A stretch of 64,000 bases of DNA from positions 5,163,722 to 5,227,721 of the forward strand of contig NZ_LR824569.1 of assembly GCF_903969135.1 (NCBI RefSeq), written 5' to 3'. Within the stretch, counting starts at the first letter, position 1; every line of letters starts with the position of its first letter. The position numbers and the translations under genes were made by a program. The notes under the pieces were generated by a model. The model was not told the DNA's origin. It saw only the letters and a program-made list of their open reading frames with translations, and did no database searches. Shown here piece after piece: positions 62,883-64,000 of this stretch. Origin of the DNA: Chryseobacterium sp. JV274 (GTDB lineage: Bacteria; Bacteroidota; Bacteroidia; Flavobacteriales; Weeksellaceae).

Positions 62883-64000
62883 ATGAGAAAACTAATTGTA
62901 AGTTGTTTTGTAGTAGGCGTTGTCATCAATGTCAATGCACAGAATTATTGGAAAAAGAATGCAGGAAAAACAGCTAAGGTGATCCTTACCAACTCGAAAG
63001 CGGATGAGAAGATGGTGGATAAAGGAGCCGTTAAATTTGAACAATTTGGACAACCCAAAGAAACAGAAGCCTGTATTTTTGTGGCCCCCAATTTTAAATA
63101 CCAGAAACTGATAGGAATTGGTGGTGCTATTACAGATGCGTCAGCAGAAACTTTTTATAAAATGCCAAAGAATAAGCAAAAGGAAATTCTTGACGCTTAT
63201 TTTGGGAAGAACGGATTGGGATATACTGTTGTTCGTACCAATATGAACTCCTGTGACTTCTCCAGTGATTCTTACACTTATGTAGAGGATAATGACACTT
63301 CCCTGAAAACGTTTAACGTTGCTCATGATGAGAAGTATAAAATTCCGATGATAAAAGAAGCTCAGAAAGCGATCGGGAATAATTTTACGTTCTATTTCTC
63401 CCCATGGAGTCCTCCAGCCTGGATGAAATCAAATAAAAGTTTGTATAAAGGCGGAAGATTAGAAAATGAATACTACCAAACGTGGGCAGATTATTATATC
63501 AAATTTATCAAAGAATACGAAAAAAGAGGAATTAATATCTGGGGACTGACGGTTCAAAACGAGCCGATGGCTACCCAAAGCTGGGAATCATGTATCTATA
63601 CTGCTGAAGAAGAAGGAGAATTCCTGAAAAAGAATCTTGGGCCAACACTTTGGAAAAACGGATATAAAGATAAAAAAGTAATGATCTGGGATCACAACAG
63701 AGACCTTATTTATCAAAGAGCAACCACTACGCTAAGTGATCCGGAAACTTCAAAATATGCTCATGGAATCGGCTATCACTGGTATGAAACATGGAACAAT
63801 AAAACGCAGCTCTTTGACAATTTAGCAGAAACTCACAGAGCTTTTCCTGATAAATTTCTGGCCTTCACGGAAGGATGTAAAGAACAGTTCAGTATGGATA
63901 AGATTTATGATGTAAGTCTGGGAGAATTGTACAGCAAAAATATGCTGAATGATTTCAACAAAGGGAATGCACTATGGACCGACTGGAATATTCTGTTAGA
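62883..64000 (+). CDS. GH30 glycoside hydrolase (3' end outside window)
   Basis: Open from ATG 62883 to the window edge, 372 codons, with a signal peptide (MRKLIVSCFVVGVVINVNAQ). It carries the GH30 motifs GIGGAITDASAETF, FSPWSPPAWMKSN, acid/base E227 (TVQNEPM) and nucleophile E330 (FTEGC). It resembles glucosylceramidase-like beta-1,6-glucanases. A second GH30 in the locus, distant in sequence from the one at 58307, suggests the two cut different linkages or chain lengths. Length and end cannot be judged here. Confidence 0.92.
   Translation, partial: MRKLIVSCFVVGVVINVNAQNYWKKNAGKTAKVILTNSKADEKMVDKGAVKFEQFGQPKETEACIFVAPNFKYQKLIGIGGAITDASAETFYKMPKNKQKEILDAYFGKNGLGYTVVRTNMNSCDFSSDSYTYVEDNDTSLKTFNVAHDEKYKIPMIKEAQKAIGNNFTFYFSPWSPPAWMKSNKSLYKGGRLENEYYQTWADYYIKFIKEYEKRGINIWGLTVQNEPMATQSWESCIYTAEEEGEFLKKNLGPTLWKNGYKDKKVMIWDHNRDLIYQRATTTLSDPETSKYAHGIGYHWYETWNNKTQLFDNLAETHRAFPDKFLAFTEGCKEQFSMDKIYDVSLGELYSKNMLNDFNKGNALWTDWNILL

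Noticed and set aside
1..64000. CRISPR arrays, tRNA or rRNA genes, IS elements, prophage
   Set aside because: No regular spacer-repeat pattern, cloverleaf with T-loop consensus, rRNA signature, transposase or phage gene was seen on reading both strands.

Overview
The window looks like a chromosome segment of a Bacteroidota, family Weeksellaceae/Flavobacteriaceae, most likely Chryseobacterium or a close relative. Coding DNA is AT-rich, clear promoters carry the Bacteroidota -7 box TAnnTTTG, and Shine-Dalgarno sequences are mostly absent. Lineage markers include SusC/SusD, a T9SS sorting domain, GldI, a cyclophilin-FKBP lipoprotein, a DnaX without zinc cysteines, and an MNIO/precursor-peptide pair of a kind known from Chryseobacterium. 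I see no rRNA, tRNA, IS element, phage or CRISPR array.

Left part (1-13 kb): two regulators (LuxR type cut by the window edge, AraC type); an alpha-oxoamine synthase with a TetR gene (sphingolipid or sulfonolipid head-group synthesis); dnaX split by a -1 shift at an A10 run; DAHP synthase/chorismate mutase preceded by a 43-codon leader ORF that is 42 percent Phe/Tyr/Trp; rsgA; a long non-coding gap; ndk; an alpha-L-fucosidase; and a RiPP-like pair, a secreted 73-aa precursor ending CPACGMG plus a DUF692/MNIO enzyme.

Middle (13-42 kb): mostly housekeeping. It holds rpe, an M42 peptidase, two Nudix-fold proteins in the window as a whole, mnmD, ilvE, the gldI/cyclophilin-FKBP pair, three tandem M28 peptidases (one with lost catalytic residues), serC-serA-DUF1015, a ferredoxin divergent from a LuxC-type acyl-CoA reductase, a Bax-inhibitor-1 protein, a peroxiredoxin-thioredoxin operon, an M16 peptidase, an aminotransferase, another M28 peptidase and rsmG. 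The gap at 21.56-22.16 kb holds several unexplained hairpins, a candidate small ORF and candidate small RNAs. A ~140-bp dispersed repeat occurs in inverted orientation near 22.8 and 33.6 kb.

Right part (42-64 kb): a zincin-like protein overlapping an AddB-like nuclease, a patatin with an outer-membrane barrel, a T9SS-secreted lipase-like hydrolase, a glutaryl-CoA dehydrogenase, and then a polysaccharide utilisation locus. The locus has a Nudix-type regulator and MFS sugar transporter divergent from susC-susD-GH30-GH3-GH16-GH30 (the last cut by the window edge). This enzyme set suits beta-glucans (laminarin or fungal beta-1,3/1,6-glucan): the GH16 and GH30 enzymes cut chains, SusCD imports oligosaccharides, GH3 releases glucose and the MFS protein takes it into the cell.
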